Both the position numbers and the translations under genes were made by a program. Below are positions 1-8,542 of a stretch of DNA of 64,000 nucleotides, one piece after another. Each line of letters opens with the position of its first letter. Positions within the stretch are counted from its first letter, which is position 1. Source of the DNA: Halolamina pelagica. Its GTDB lineage: Archaea; Halobacteriota; Halobacteria; Halobacteriales; Haloferacaceae. The stretch is taken from NCBI RefSeq assembly GCF_001307315.1, contig NZ_LGUC01000001.1:1674001-1738000 (forward strand), given 5' to 3'. The notes beneath the pieces are model-generated. The model was given only the letters and a program-made list of their open reading frames with translations. It searched no databases and was not told where the DNA came from.

Positions 1-1104
1 AACCTCGAGTGGGTCCGCCGGCTGGAAGAGGAGGGGATCCATGTCGCCTACGGCACCGTCGGGCTGAAGACCCACACCAAGACCGCGCTCGTGGTCCGCC
101 GGGAGGACGACGGCGTCAAGCTCTACTCCCACGTCGGAACGGGGAACTACCACTCCGGTACTGCACAGGGGTACAGCGACCTGGGGCTGCTGACCGCCGA
201 CCGAGACATCGGCCAGGACCTCACCCGGCTGTTCAACTTCTTCACGGGGCCGTCACTCGACGAACAGTTCCGCAAGCTGCTGATCGCGCCGGTGACGATG
301 CGGGACCGCTTCGTCGACCTCGTGCGCCGCGAGGCCGACCACGCTCGCGAGGGCCGGCGCGCCCGGATCGTCGTGAAGGTGAACGGGCTGGAGGACCCCC
401 AGATGGTCGAGGAGCTGTACCGGGCGTCGATGGCCGGCGTGGAGATCGACCTGATCGTGCGGGACATCTGCCGGCTCCGGCCGGGGCTGGAAGGGATCAG
501 CGAGACCGTCACGGTTCACTCCGTCGTCGGCCGGTTTCTCGAACACGCCCGGATCTTCTACTTCGAGAACGCCGCCGATCCGGAGTGGTACATCGGCTCG
601 GCCGACTGGATGACGCGGAACCTCGACTATCGTGTGGAGGCCGTGACTCCCGTCGACGACCCGACGCTGCGCGAACAGCTCCGGTTCGTGCTCGAGGCAA
701 CGTTCCACGACAACCGTCGCCGCTGGCTGATGCAGCCCGACGGGAGCTACGAACGGGTCGAACCGGCGCCCGACGAGCCGGTCCGTGACGTTCAACAGTT
801 GCTCATGGACGCGACGACGGCGGCCGTCAAGGACGGGTACGGCCCGGGGATGCGCGTCGACGACACGGTCGTCGATGGGGAGCTGTTGATCGAACCGACC
901 GAGACGGCGACGGAAGAGCCCAGGAGCGAGAACGAACACGAGACGACCGACGACCGAACGCTGTTCGACACCCACCCAGATCAGTGGTACCGCCCGGACA
1001 GCGACGAACACGACTGGGCGGTCCGGACCGCCGACGGTGGCCGTCGTTACTTCAAGACCCGCGAGGGCGCGCTCGACTGCCTGCGCCGGGAGCACGGCGA
1101 CTGA
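1..1104 (+). CDS. ppk1: Polyphosphate kinase 1, C-terminal part (5' end outside window)
   Basis: The enzyme transfers the terminal phosphate of ATP reversibly to a growing inorganic polyphosphate chain. Only the last 367 residues are present and the frame is open to base 1. The motif GLKTHTK at residues 21-27 contains the second active-site histidine of the phospholipase-D-like fold. It is followed by HVGTGNYH, and by RPGLEGISE and VGRFLEHARIFYF, which are diagnostic PPK1 C-domain blocks. The autophosphorylated histidine of the first half lies upstream of the window. After about residue 255 there is an acidic tail of roughly 110 residues ending in a compact aromatic segment (around WYRPDSDEHDWAV) that typical bacterial PPK1 lacks, so it may be a haloarchaeal extension. 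Identity is secure; the tail's role is unknown. Confidence 0.93.
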   Translation, partial: NLEWVRRLEEEGIHVAYGTVGLKTHTKTALVVRREDDGVKLYSHVGTGNYHSGTAQGYSDLGLLTADRDIGQDLTRLFNFFTGPSLDEQFRKLLIAPVTMRDRFVDLVRREADHAREGRRARIVVKVNGLEDPQMVEELYRASMAGVEIDLIVRDICRLRPGLEGISETVTVHSVVGRFLEHARIFYFENAADPEWYIGSADWMTRNLDYRVEAVTPVDDPTLREQLRFVLEATFHDNRRRWLMQPDGSYERVEPAPDEPVRDVQQLLMDATTAAVKDGYGPGMRVDDTVVDGELLIEPTETATEEPRSENEHETTDDRTLFDTHPDQWYRPDSDEHDWAVRTADGGRRYFKTREGALDCLRREHGD

Positions 1105-1134
1105 TCGGGCCGGGTCGGTACGGGACTGAAAACC

Positions 1135-1140
1135 CTTTAC
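1135..1140 (+). promoter_or_regulatory. TATA-like element for mch
   Basis: An AT-rich hexamer (CTTTAC) preceded by GAAAACC sits about 26 nt before the mch ATG, the spacing expected for a leaderless haloarchaeal transcript. Confidence 0.5.
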
Positions 1141-1162
1141 GCGGTGACGCGGGAGTACGCGT

Positions 1163-2098
1163 ATGGAGAGCATCAACCGGATGGCGGTCGAGCTCGTCGA
1201 CGAGGCGCTCGACTTCGCCGACGAGCTCAACGTCACGCCCTACGAACTCGACTCGGGCGCGACCGTGCTCGACTTCGGCGTCGAAGTCGACGGCGGCGTC
1301 GAGGCGGGCGTGCTACTGGCAGAGATTCAGACGGCGGGGCTGGCGACGATCACGACCCGGACGGGCCGCGTCGACGGCGCGCCGGTCCCCCACGTCGAAC
1401 TGTCGACGGACCACCCCGGCGTGGCGCTGCTCTGTTCGCAGAAGGCTGGCTGGGAGCTGGACTTCGACGTGTACGACGGGCTCGGCTCCGGGCCGGCCCG
1501 TGCGCTGGTCGGCCAGGAGACCGAGTTCGAAGCGGTCGGCTACTACGACGAGTTCGACCTGACCGTCCTGGCGGTCGAGAGCATCGATCTCCCCGACGAG
1601 CGGGTCGCGAGCCACGTCGCCGACCTCGCGGGCGTCGAGGAGAGCGGCGTGTTCCTGCCGACGTTCGCCCTCGGGTCGATCTCGGGCAGCGTCGCCGCGG
1701 GCGCTCGCGCCCCGGAGTCGGCGGTCTGGCAGCTGTTCGAGGCCGGCTACGACCCCGACGACGTGCTCTCGGTCTCCGGGAGCGCGCCCGTCGCGCCGGT
1801 CGGCTACGACGAGAGCGAGGCGATGGCCCGTACCAACGACGCGCTGGCCTACGGCGGCGAGGTCCACCTCACGGTCGCCCGCGACGACGCCGACGCGTTC
1901 GAGGCCATCACCTCGGCGGCCGGCGCGGAGTTCGGGGCGCCGTTCGCCGACATCTTCGCGGCCCACGACTGGGACTTCGAGGCGCTGCCGGAGTCGGTGT
2001 TCGGCCCCGCGGCAGCCACCGTCGACGTGGTCGACGGCCCGACGTACCGCTTCGGCGGCCGCGACGAGGCGCTGCTGGCGGAGAGCTTCGGCTTCTGA
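1163..2098 (+). CDS. mch: Methenyl-tetrahydromethanopterin/tetrahydrofolate cyclohydrolase
   Basis: This 311-residue cytoplasmic protein matches Mch, which interconverts 5-formyl and 5,10-methenyl derivatives of the C1 carrier. Family blocks seen are INRMA near the N terminus, GATVLDFGVEVDGGVEAG, and SQKAGWELDFDVYDG around residue 95. Length agrees with the archaeal family. Haloarchaea are not methanogens, and the Mch homologue there is generally thought to serve folate-linked one-carbon metabolism; that assignment comes from family knowledge, not this sequence. The ATG is supported by the TATA-like element 26 nt upstream. The next gene starts 3 nt after the stop, so the two are probably co-transcribed. 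Confidence 0.92.
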   Translation: MESINRMAVELVDEALDFADELNVTPYELDSGATVLDFGVEVDGGVEAGVLLAEIQTAGLATITTRTGRVDGAPVPHVELSTDHPGVALLCSQKAGWELDFDVYDGLGSGPARALVGQETEFEAVGYYDEFDLTVLAVESIDLPDERVASHVADLAGVEESGVFLPTFALGSISGSVAAGARAPESAVWQLFEAGYDPDDVLSVSGSAPVAPVGYDESEAMARTNDALAYGGEVHLTVARDDADAFEAITSAAGAEFGAPFADIFAAHDWDFEALPESVFGPAAATVDVVDGPTYRFGGRDEALLAESFGF

Positions 2099-2101
2099 GG
2101 C

Positions 2102-2605
2102 ATGCGGCTCAAACCGCTCCCCGAACCGCCCGCTGAGTCCGAAGGCGGCGTCTTCGACGCCGTCGCCGCCGCGCAGTCGGCGGTGCCGCTGGTCCCAGGG
2201 TCGGAGAACGACTGCTGTGCCCGGCTGATGCGCCGCGAGGGGTATCAGAGCCGCGACGTGGCCCGAGAGTGGCTGACGTTCCTCCGAGCGCTCGAGCTCG
2301 CCGAGGAGACGGGCTCCGGCTTTCGCCGAACGGACCGCGAGCCGACGCCGGAGCACGTCCGCGAGTCGTTCCGCGAGCGCGTGTTCGGCGCCCGCGAGAC
2401 GGTGGCGGTGCTTCGGGAGGCAGACGACCCGCTCACCGCCGAAACCGCCTTCGAGCGGCTGCGGGAGACGGTTCCGGGATGGGAACGCCACCGTCGGAAC
2501 TCGTGGGTCGACCACTGGACTGCCCGAACCGAACGGCTGCTCGACTGGCTGGTGCTGCTCGATCTCGCCGCCCGCGCCGACGGCGGCTACACCACGAAAA
2601 ACTAG
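2102..2605 (+). CDS. Conserved haloarchaeal hypothetical protein, helix-rich
   Basis: This 167-residue acidic soluble protein has no family I can name. It begins 3 nt after the mch stop and is presumably in the same operon. The centre (CCARLMRREGYQSRDVAREWLTFL, given here only in part as CARLMRREGYQSRD) and the C-terminal stretch around RRNSWVDHWTARTERLLDWL look like packed helices, possibly a winged-helix-type fold, but no catalytic motif is visible. Its TAG stop lies within a CTAG shared with the convergent downstream gene. A role linked to one-carbon metabolism is only a guess from position. Confidence 0.7.
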   Translation: MRLKPLPEPPAESEGGVFDAVAAAQSAVPLVPGSENDCCARLMRREGYQSRDVAREWLTFLRALELAEETGSGFRRTDREPTPEHVRESFRERVFGARETVAVLREADDPLTAETAFERLRETVPGWERHRRNSWVDHWTARTERLLDWLVLLDLAARADGGYTTKN

Positions 2606-3003
2606 CTCGACTCCTCGTCGACGGCTTCCCGGCCGAGGACGAGCGCACGGCCCACAGTCCCGCCCAGGTACGTCGCTGCGGCGCCGCTGCCGACGGTGAG
2701 CATCGTCCCCATCTCGAGAGTGAGCAGGAACGCGACGGCGCCGACGCCGGCGGCGATACCGACCCCAGTTTCGGCCAGCGCCAACAGCACCCGGGTGCGG
2801 AGCCGCTCCACGTGGGTGACCGCCGGGTACGCGCCCGCGAGCAGCAGCGGCATCGCGACACCGAGTCCGACGGCGATGGCGTACACGTCGGCGTCGACGA
2901 TCCCCCAGGCTTGCAGCAGGAACTGGGTACCTCCCGTCACGGTCGCCGTGAGCAGGACTCCGCCACCGAACCGCGCGACGCGTCGCTTCGCGGTCGACTC
3001 CAT
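2602..3003 (-). CDS. Small integral membrane protein, unknown function
   Basis: This 133-residue protein has about four hydrophobic segments: near residues 12-32, 40-62, 72-95 and 100-122. It contains a Gly/Ala-rich GAAATYLGGTVGRALVLG stretch. There is no signal peptide cleavage motif or recognisable transporter signature, so it should reside in the cytoplasmic membrane. The start follows a purine-rich stretch and is the first ATG of the frame. Its stop codon overlaps that of the convergent gene through a shared CTAG. Confidence 0.65.
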   Translation of the reverse strand: MESTAKRRVARFGGGVLLTATVTGGTQFLLQAWGIVDADVYAIAVGLGVAMPLLLAGAYPAVTHVERLRTRVLLALAETGVGIAAGVGAVAFLLTLEMGTMLTVGSGAAATYLGGTVGRALVLGREAVDEESS

Positions 3004-3049
3004 TCCCTTCCTCGGTGGCCGGCCGGTGCGAAAAGCGTTCGGGCCCGGC

Positions 3050-4672
3050 TCAGTCGGTTTCGATCGACCTGACGGTGCCGACGCCCTTGCTCTGGCCCTC
3101 CCGGAAGACGAACCGCTGGCCCTCCTCGATCAGGTAGGGGCGGAATTTGAACCGGATCCTCGTCCGACCGTTGTCGCCCGGGAGCAGGCGCCCTCCCTCG
3201 GGCTTGAAGATCGCGGCCTCGCTCAGCGTTTCGAGATGGACGACCGGCTCGTACCCCTCGCCGATCTTCGTCGGGTGGTTCAGCACGACCACCTCGGCCT
3301 CGAACTCGCGGACCGCTTCGGGGTCGGCGTCGCGGGGGAGCAGCGCCATCCCGCGTTCGAGTTCGGCCTCCTCGACGCCTTTCAGCGCGATGCCGACGAT
3401 CTGGCCCGCGCTCGCCTGGTCGACGCGGTGGTAGTGCATCTCGATCGAGCGGACCTCGACCTCCCGGAAGCGGCCGTCAGCCATCGGGCCGAGCAGGAGT
3501 TCGTCGCCGGCTTCGACCGTGCCGGCGTTGACCGTTCCGGAGGCGACGGCGCCGACGCCGGTGACGCTGTAGGAGCGGTCGACGTACATCCGGAACGGCG
3601 CGTCGGCGTCGGACTCGCGCTTGGGCAGCGCCTCGAACAGCGTGTCGAGGTCGTCGAGCCCGGCGCCCGAGACCGCGCTCGTCCGGAGGATCGGGACTGT
3701 GGTGCCGATCTCCTCGATCGCGGCGTCGACGCCGTGGCGGGCGACCGGGAGGGGGGTCTCGCCCACCTCCCGGAGCATCGCCTCCACCTCGTCTTCGACG
3801 GCCTCGACGCGCTCGTCGTCCACGGCGTCGACTTTGGTGATCGCGACCATCGTCGGTAGTTCGGTCGCGAGCAGGATCCCGAGATGCTCGCGGGTCGTCT
3901 TCGTCGGGCCGTCGTCGGCTGCCACCACGAGCATGCCGTAGTCGAGCTTCTGGCCGACAAGGCCGCGGATCGTCGTCCGGAGCCACGGCTCGTGACCGAC
4001 CGTGTCGACGAAGCTCACGAGTCGGTCGGCCTCCCGAACGACGCGAGCGCGGTCGGTCTTGCGGTCGGGGTTGTCCATCCGGACCGGCCCGTCCTCGTCG
4101 TCGAAGCCGTACACCGCGTAGGAGAGGTCCGCGGAGAGCCCGCGCTCGACCTCGTGTGGCTGGACGTCGAGGAACGAGCGCGTGCCGCCCTGGCCGTCGT
4201 CGCGCTCGCCGGTGACGAGCGTGCCGACGAGGGTGGACTTCCCGTGGTCGACGTGGCCCGCGGTGCCGACGACGACGTGGTCGTCGTCCTCGGCCTGATC
4301 GAGCATCGCGCCCTCACGGAGCGTGGCGAGGCCGACGAGGCCGTCCGCGGCGTCGTCGCGCTGAATCCCCCACGTCTCCACGTCCTCGATGTGGGCGTCA
4401 GCCTCCTCTGCCAGGAGCGAGAGCACGTCCATGGACTCCGAGAACGCCTCGGGGGAGATGCCCGCGATCGCGCCGTCGTCGTCGACGCCGACGACGTACG
4501 TCGCCTCACCGTCGCCAGAGAGCACGCGGTGACGGAGTTGGGCAGCCAGCGACTCCATCCGTCCGTCCGCGAGATGGGTGTCGCGGGTGAGCCGCGTCTT
4601 GAACTCGATCGGGCCGCCCTCCTCCTCGCCGCGCTCCAGGGCCCGCCGGAGCGAGGCCCGGTCTGCGCTCAT
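3050..4672 (-). CDS. GTPBP1-family translational GTPase (EF-1alpha-like)
   Basis: This 540-residue protein carries a full translation-factor GTPase core after an N-terminal extension of about 130 residues. The P-loop is GTAGHVDHGKST at residues 136-147. G3 is DTVGHE and G4 is the TKVD of MVAITKVDAV. Two beta-barrel domains follow (RSYSVTGVGAVASGTV and later RTRIRFKFRPYLIEEGQRF). The extension plus core resembles GTPBP1/GTPBP2, which act in ribosome rescue or mRNA surveillance in eukaryotes. The archaeal role is not established. A TATA-like element lies upstream. It is monocistronic by spacing. Confidence 0.88.
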   Translation of the reverse strand: MSADRASLRRALERGEEEGGPIEFKTRLTRDTHLADGRMESLAAQLRHRVLSGDGEATYVVGVDDDGAIAGISPEAFSESMDVLSLLAEEADAHIEDVETWGIQRDDAADGLVGLATLREGAMLDQAEDDDHVVVGTAGHVDHGKSTLVGTLVTGERDDGQGGTRSFLDVQPHEVERGLSADLSYAVYGFDDEDGPVRMDNPDRKTDRARVVREADRLVSFVDTVGHEPWLRTTIRGLVGQKLDYGMLVVAADDGPTKTTREHLGILLATELPTMVAITKVDAVDDERVEAVEDEVEAMLREVGETPLPVARHGVDAAIEEIGTTVPILRTSAVSGAGLDDLDTLFEALPKRESDADAPFRMYVDRSYSVTGVGAVASGTVNAGTVEAGDELLLGPMADGRFREVEVRSIEMHYHRVDQASAGQIVGIALKGVEEAELERGMALLPRDADPEAVREFEAEVVVLNHPTKIGEGYEPVVHLETLSEAAIFKPEGGRLLPGDNGRTRIRFKFRPYLIEEGQRFVFREGQSKGVGTVRSIETD

Positions 4673-4693
4673 GGGGCGGGGTAGGCGCCGCGG

Positions 4694-4703
4694 GCGATAT
4701 ATG
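4694..4703 (-). promoter_or_regulatory. TATA-like element for the GTPBP1-type gene
   Basis: The minus strand reads GGCATATATCG here, centred about 26 nt before the ATG at 4672. This is one of the clearest AT-rich boxes in the window. The rest of 4704-4915, a divergent intergenic region, shows only a short GATCGATC palindrome near 4846 and no clear box for the rightward gene. Confidence 0.5.
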
Positions 4704-4915
4704 CCTTTTCGTGTCGTGGTTCACCATCCCATGGACAGGCTCACACACCCCACCGAGTTCGTCGAACGAGCCCCGCTTTCTCCACGTAACCGCTCCATAA
4801 CTAACACCGCGACGGCTGACTATCGCGTCGATGCGAACCCGAACGATCGATCGTCCTGGGGGAGCCGGCGCCGAGAGCGATCCGAACCCACCCGGCGGGG
4901 ACGAGTAGCGCCGGG

Positions 4916-5734
4916 ATGGATGCCGCCGTCTCCGCCGTCGACGACAGGCTCCGAGCCGTCGGCCAGCGACTCGTCGACCGCCACCCGCAGTGGGAGTCAC
5001 TGCTCCTCCGAGCCCGCGACGGCTACGCGCGGGGCACTGTCCGACTCAGGTGGGTCTCGAACCGGCTCCGGTACGCCGCGCCGCCGGCCCCCTACCGGCT
5101 CCTGCCGGTCGACCCCGCCGCGATCGAACGCACGGTTCCGGTGCCGGGCCCGAAGTTCAAACACGCCGGCGCGGTCGTCGGCGGCGACTGGGACCGGGGC
5201 GGAGCCCGCTTCGCGGAGTTGGACGTGTTCCGGGCGTACGAGCGCCACTTCGAGGCCGGCGTCCCGTGGCAGGAGACCGCGTTCTACGACCGCGTCGTCG
5301 ACCAGATCGAGGCCGGCAGTCCCCAGTGGGGCTGTCGAACCCGACGGGAGTTCGACGAGCGCTGTGAGCGCCTCGACACGCTGTACGACCGCATCGCCGC
5401 CGACGGCTACCGAACGCAGGCCGAGCTACACGACGGGGCGGCGAGCGATCCGATCGAGGGCGACGACAGCCACGATCGGCGCGCGCTGAAGACGGAACGG
5501 TTCAAACACGAGATCGCGGTGCACGTCGACCGAGACGGCGAGCTGCTGTTTGCCGACGGCCGGAACCGGCTGTCGATCGCGAAGCTGCTGGGGCTCGATA
5601 CGGTCCCGGTTCGGGTGCTCCGCCGCCATCGACGCTGGCAGGCTGTTCGTGACGCCTGGGTGCGCGGCCACCAGGTTCCCCCGCCCCACCGAAACCACCC
5701 CGATCTGGCGGGACTGGAGCGTGGCGACCGCTGA
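4916..5734 (+). CDS. Conserved haloarchaeal protein with ParB/sulfiredoxin-like C-terminal segment
   Basis: This 272-residue soluble protein has an N-terminal charged helical half (residues 1-130). Its C-terminal half contains LKTERFKHEIAVHVDRDGEL and LFADGRNRLSIAKLLGLDTV. The pattern of a directive followed by D-G-R/N-R-L-S-I-A-x-x-L-G resembles the phosphate-binding core of ParB/sulfiredoxin-fold proteins. It is not a chromosome-segregation ParB, because no central HTH or CTP-binding box is obvious. Haloarchaeal relatives are often found near surface-glycan genes, but here the neighbours are unrelated, so function is unassigned. Confidence 0.7.
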   Translation: MDAAVSAVDDRLRAVGQRLVDRHPQWESLLLRARDGYARGTVRLRWVSNRLRYAAPPAPYRLLPVDPAAIERTVPVPGPKFKHAGAVVGGDWDRGGARFAELDVFRAYERHFEAGVPWQETAFYDRVVDQIEAGSPQWGCRTRREFDERCERLDTLYDRIAADGYRTQAELHDGAASDPIEGDDSHDRRALKTERFKHEIAVHVDRDGELLFADGRNRLSIAKLLGLDTVPVRVLRRHRRWQAVRDAWVRGHQVPPPHRNHPDLAGLERGDR

Positions 5735-5830
5735 TGGGCGGGGTTGTATGCACGAATCGGTGGGTCGTCGAACAGCGCGTGGCTCGACAGGGGAAGCCGT
5801 TATGGCTGTCGGCGTACAACCGGGTAACAG

Positions 5831-6199
5831 ATGTCCACCGATATCGAGGAAGGCGGGACGGCGCCGGAGCGACAGGCCGACAACGTCTGCCCGGTCGTCG
5901 ACGCGGTCGAACAGATCGGCTCCCAGTGGCGGCTCGTGGTGCTCCACGATCTGACCGAGGGCGAGAAACGGTTCAACGAGCTCAAGCGCTCGACGGAGGC
6001 CAACGCCCGCACGCTCTCGCGCGTGCTGGACGACCTCCAGGAGTCCGGGTTCGTCGACCGCCGCCTCGAGGAGGATTCGCCGGTCGCGACCTACTACTCG
6101 CTGACGGGGAAAGGCGAGTCGTTGGCGCCGGTGTTCGACGAGATCGAGTCGTGGGCCAACGAGTGGATGGACAGCTGTCAGGCCGCCGCTGACGATTAG
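5831..6199 (+). CDS. HxlR-family winged-helix transcriptional regulator
   Basis: This 122-residue protein has the HxlR layout. Cys20 sits in the N-terminal CPV motif, then IGSQWRLVVLHDL, then the recognition region RFNELKRSTEANARTLSRVLDDLQESGFVDRR, and a wing ending YYSLTGKGESLAPV. Such proteins bind DNA as dimers, and the conserved cysteine often senses redox or electrophiles. An AT-rich GTTATGG element lies about 26 nt upstream of the ATG, fitting a leaderless transcript. The 3' end overlaps the convergent histidine kinase by 4 bases. The target is unknown. Confidence 0.88.
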   Translation: MSTDIEEGGTAPERQADNVCPVVDAVEQIGSQWRLVVLHDLTEGEKRFNELKRSTEANARTLSRVLDDLQESGFVDRRLEEDSPVATYYSLTGKGESLAPVFDEIESWANEWMDSCQAAADD

Positions 6200-7164
6200 T
6201 CGGTTCTGAGTTCGACGCGCGCGCCGTCATCGCTGCTCACGACGATCTCCCAGCCGTGTGCGTCGGCGATCCGCTGCACGATCCCGAGCCCGGCACCCTG
6301 TCCCCCGTCGGTGGAGTAGCCCCACGCGAACGGGTCGCCGCCGCCGAAGCCCGGGCCGTCGTCGACCACCGCGAAGCCGGCGTCGGTGTCGGTCACGCGT
6401 ACGGTCACTCCCGCGTCGGCCCCCTCGCTGCTCCCGTGTTCGACGCTGTTGCGAATCAGGTTCTCGAGCAGGAGCGTCACCAGTTCGGGGTCGCCCGCAA
6501 CGCGGTCGTCGGCGTCGACCTGGATCGACGACTGGGGCGATCGGACGCGGGAGGCGGCGTCCTCGGCGGCCGTTTCGAGCGACACCAGTTCGGGGTCGTC
6601 GACCTCGCCGGCGGCGATGGCTGCCGCCTCGTCGGCCAGCCCCTCGAGCCGGTCGAGCGCGTTGTGTACCTGTTCGACCGTCGGGCCGTCGAGGGAGTCG
6701 ACGGCGAGCCTGGCGGCACTCAAGTGGTTCCGGAGCTCGTGGGAGACCGTCTCGCCGTAGGCGGCGAGTGGGTCGTGGTCGACCGCCGGCTCGGCTTCGG
6801 TGGCCGTCGCCGCGAGCAGGCGCTGCCGGATCACCGAGGCGGCCGCCTCGGCGCCCGCAGGCGCCTGTTCGACGCCCGGTGGAAGCTCCCGGGCTTTCGA
6901 GCCCACGAACACGCCCTGGGGTTGGTGACCCCGACGTGCAGCGGCGCCGAACACGTCGCCGGGGCGCCACTCACCCCCATCGACGACGACGAACAGATCG
7001 ATCTGGACGGCGTCGAGCGTCGCCAGTGCCTCGGGGGCTGCCGCCGTCCGCGTCGCGTCGACGCCGTCGGCCGCAAGCGTGCGCACGAGCGCCGCCGCTC
7101 TGTCGTCGTTCCCGAGAACGAGAACGCGACGGTCGGCGAGCGACGACTCGCGAGTCCGCGTCAC
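6196..7164 (-). CDS. Sensor histidine kinase with receiver-like N-terminal domain
   Basis: This 322-residue soluble kinase has no membrane segment. Residues 1-110 look like a receiver-type alpha/beta domain (RRVLVLGNDDRAAALVRTLA, then LFVVVDGGEW), possibly degenerate. The H-box is SHELRNHLSAA near residue 140. The ATPase domain has the N box LIRNSVEHGSS, the G1 box VDDGPGFGGG, and the G2 region GAGLGIVQRIADAHGW. It would autophosphorylate on the H-box histidine. No response-regulator gene is adjacent, which is common in haloarchaea. Confidence 0.87.
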   Translation of the reverse strand: MTRTRESSLADRRVLVLGNDDRAAALVRTLAADGVDATRTAAAPEALATLDAVQIDLFVVVDGGEWRPGDVFGAAARRGHQPQGVFVGSKARELPPGVEQAPAGAEAAASVIRQRLLAATATEAEPAVDHDPLAAYGETVSHELRNHLSAARLAVDSLDGPTVEQVHNALDRLEGLADEAAAIAAGEVDDPELVSLETAAEDAASRVRSPQSSIQVDADDRVAGDPELVTLLLENLIRNSVEHGSSEGADAGVTVRVTDTDAGFAVVDDGPGFGGGDPFAWGYSTDGGQGAGLGIVQRIADAHGWEIVVSSDDGARVELRTD

Positions 7165-7288
7165 ACGGGGTGGTTCGGCCCCATCCGGAATAAATACTCG
7201 CTCCGAATCCGAGATCTGATAGCTGAATCGTGCGGTGTGTTCACTCGGGTCCGGAAGCGATTTGCCCCCTCGCTCGCGACACCGCCGC

Positions 7289-7900
7289 GTGGACGAACGC
7301 CGATCGACGGTCCGGACGGGCTACGACGCGATGGCGGCGACCTACGACGACCAACGAACGAGCGATCCGGCGGAGAACGACGGGCTCCAAACCCTCCGTG
7401 AGTCGCTCCCTGCCAGCCCGCGGGTGCTGGACCTCGGCTGTGGCGCCGGCGCGGGGCCGCTCGAGTTCCTCCCCGCGGAGCGCGCCGTCGGGCTGGACTT
7501 CTCGTCCGAGCAACTCCGGCTCGCCCGCGACCGCGTCGACGCCGATCTGGTGGCCGGGGAGCTGACCACGCTCCCGTTCGAGGCCGACAGCTTCGACGCC
7601 GTCACCGCCTTCTACTCCGTGATCCACCTGCCGATCGACGCTCACGCCGACTGCTACGAGGAGGTCGCCAGGGTCCTGAAGCCGGGTGGGGAGTTCCTGT
7701 TCAGCATCGGCGACGACTGGGCCGGTGAGAACGACGACTGGCTCGACACCGGCGAGCGGATGGTCTGGTCGTTCCCGCCGCTCTCGGAGACCGAGCAGCT
7801 GCTGGCGGCCGCGGGACTCACCGTCGAGGACCGATACGCCGTCGAGAGCCGGATGGACGACGTCGAGTGGCCGTTTCTGCGGTGCCGGCACCGGGACTGA
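7289..7900 (+). CDS. SAM-dependent methyltransferase (class I)
   Basis: Motif I is VLDLGCGAGAGPLEFL and motif II is AVGLDFSSEQLRLARDRV. The conserved VARVLKPGGEFLFSIGDD identifies a Methyltransf_11/UbiE-like fold using S-adenosylmethionine. The substrate cannot be told from sequence. I chose the GTG at 7289 (VDERRSTVRTGYDAMAATYD) because the family normally begins 10-15 residues before the YD-x-x-A-x-x-YD motif. An upstream in-frame start at 7235 would add low-complexity basic residues. The ATG at 7331 is a further alternative. Confidence 0.82.
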   Translation: MDERRSTVRTGYDAMAATYDDQRTSDPAENDGLQTLRESLPASPRVLDLGCGAGAGPLEFLPAERAVGLDFSSEQLRLARDRVDADLVAGELTTLPFEADSFDAVTAFYSVIHLPIDAHADCYEEVARVLKPGGEFLFSIGDDWAGENDDWLDTGERMVWSFPPLSETEQLLAAAGLTVEDRYAVESRMDDVEWPFLRCRHRD

Positions 7901-7931
7901 TCGCCCCGTCGCCTGCTGGCCCTGCCGGTTC

Positions 7932-7938
7932 CTTTTTA
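7932..7938 (+). promoter_or_regulatory. TATA-like element for mbf1
   Basis: A CTTTTTA box lies about 26 nt before the mbf1 ATG at 7962, consistent with a leaderless transcript. Confidence 0.5.
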
Positions 7939-7961
7939 CTGCCAGACCCGGTAGATCGCGT

Positions 7962-8483
7962 ATGGCCCAGTGTGAGATGTGCGGCGCGGAGAAGTCCTCG
8001 CTCACCACGACGAAAGTCGAGGGCGCGGAACTCGAACTCTGCGACGACTGCAAGGATTTCGGCACGGAGGTCAAAACGGAGTCGAGTTCGACGACCTCGA
8101 CGAAGTACTCCACTTCCTCTTCCGGCGGGAGCTCGTCGTCGTCCTCGAGCGGTGGCACCAGCACCGGCGGCAGCAGCCGTCGACGCGACATGTTCGACCA
8201 GATGGACGAGATCGCGGGCGACTACGACGAGCAGATCCGGAGCGCCCGCGAGCGCGAGGGGCTGAGCCGCGAGGACCTCGCGAAGGAGCTCAACGAGAAG
8301 GCCTCCCTGATCAGCAAGCTCGAGCGCGGCGACATCCTCCCGAGCGACGACGTGCGCGGCAAACTCGAGAAGCGCCTCGGCGTTTCGCTCTCTGAGGGCT
8401 CCGACGACGACACCACCGACTGGGAGACCGACTCCTCGATGACCCAGACCCTCGGCGACGTGGTCGAGCGGAAGGGCGAGTAA
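7962..8483 (+). CDS. mbf1: Multiprotein bridging factor 1 (archaeal MBF1)
   Basis: This 173-residue protein has the archaeal MBF1 architecture. An N-terminal zinc ribbon comprises CEMC (residues 4-7) and CDDC near residue 28. A Ser/Thr/Gly linker of about 40 residues follows, then a Cro/C1-type HTH ([30 protein letters not shown]) and a short acidic tail. MBF1 is a conserved archaeal protein thought to act in transcription or on the ribosome during stress. I chose ATG 7962 because of the zinc-ribbon start and the TATA-like box; an upstream extension in frame is methyltransferase shadow. Confidence 0.92.
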   Translation: MAQCEMCGAEKSSLTTTKVEGAELELCDDCKDFGTEVKTESSSTTSTKYSTSSSGGSSSSSSSGGTSTGGSSRRRDMFDQMDEIAGDYDEQIRSAREREGLSREDLAKELNEKASLISKLERGDILPSDDVRGKLEKRLGVSLSEGSDDDTTDWETDSSMTQTLGDVVERKGE

Positions 8484-8512
8484 CGACCCCCGCCCCGCCG
8501 AGAACCGCCTAC

Positions 8513-8520
8513 CTATTTGC
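8513..8520 (+). promoter_or_regulatory. TATA-like element for tpiA
   Basis: CTATTTGC is centred about 26 nt before the GTG start of tpiA. Confidence 0.4.
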
Positions 8521-8542
8521 TGGTCGGGCCCCGCCTCCCGAC

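Noticed and set aside
4838..4856. GATCGATC palindrome upstream of the ParB-like gene as an operator
   Set aside because: Short CG/AT self-complementary runs are expected by chance in this GC-rich DNA and it lies at no consistent distance from a start.
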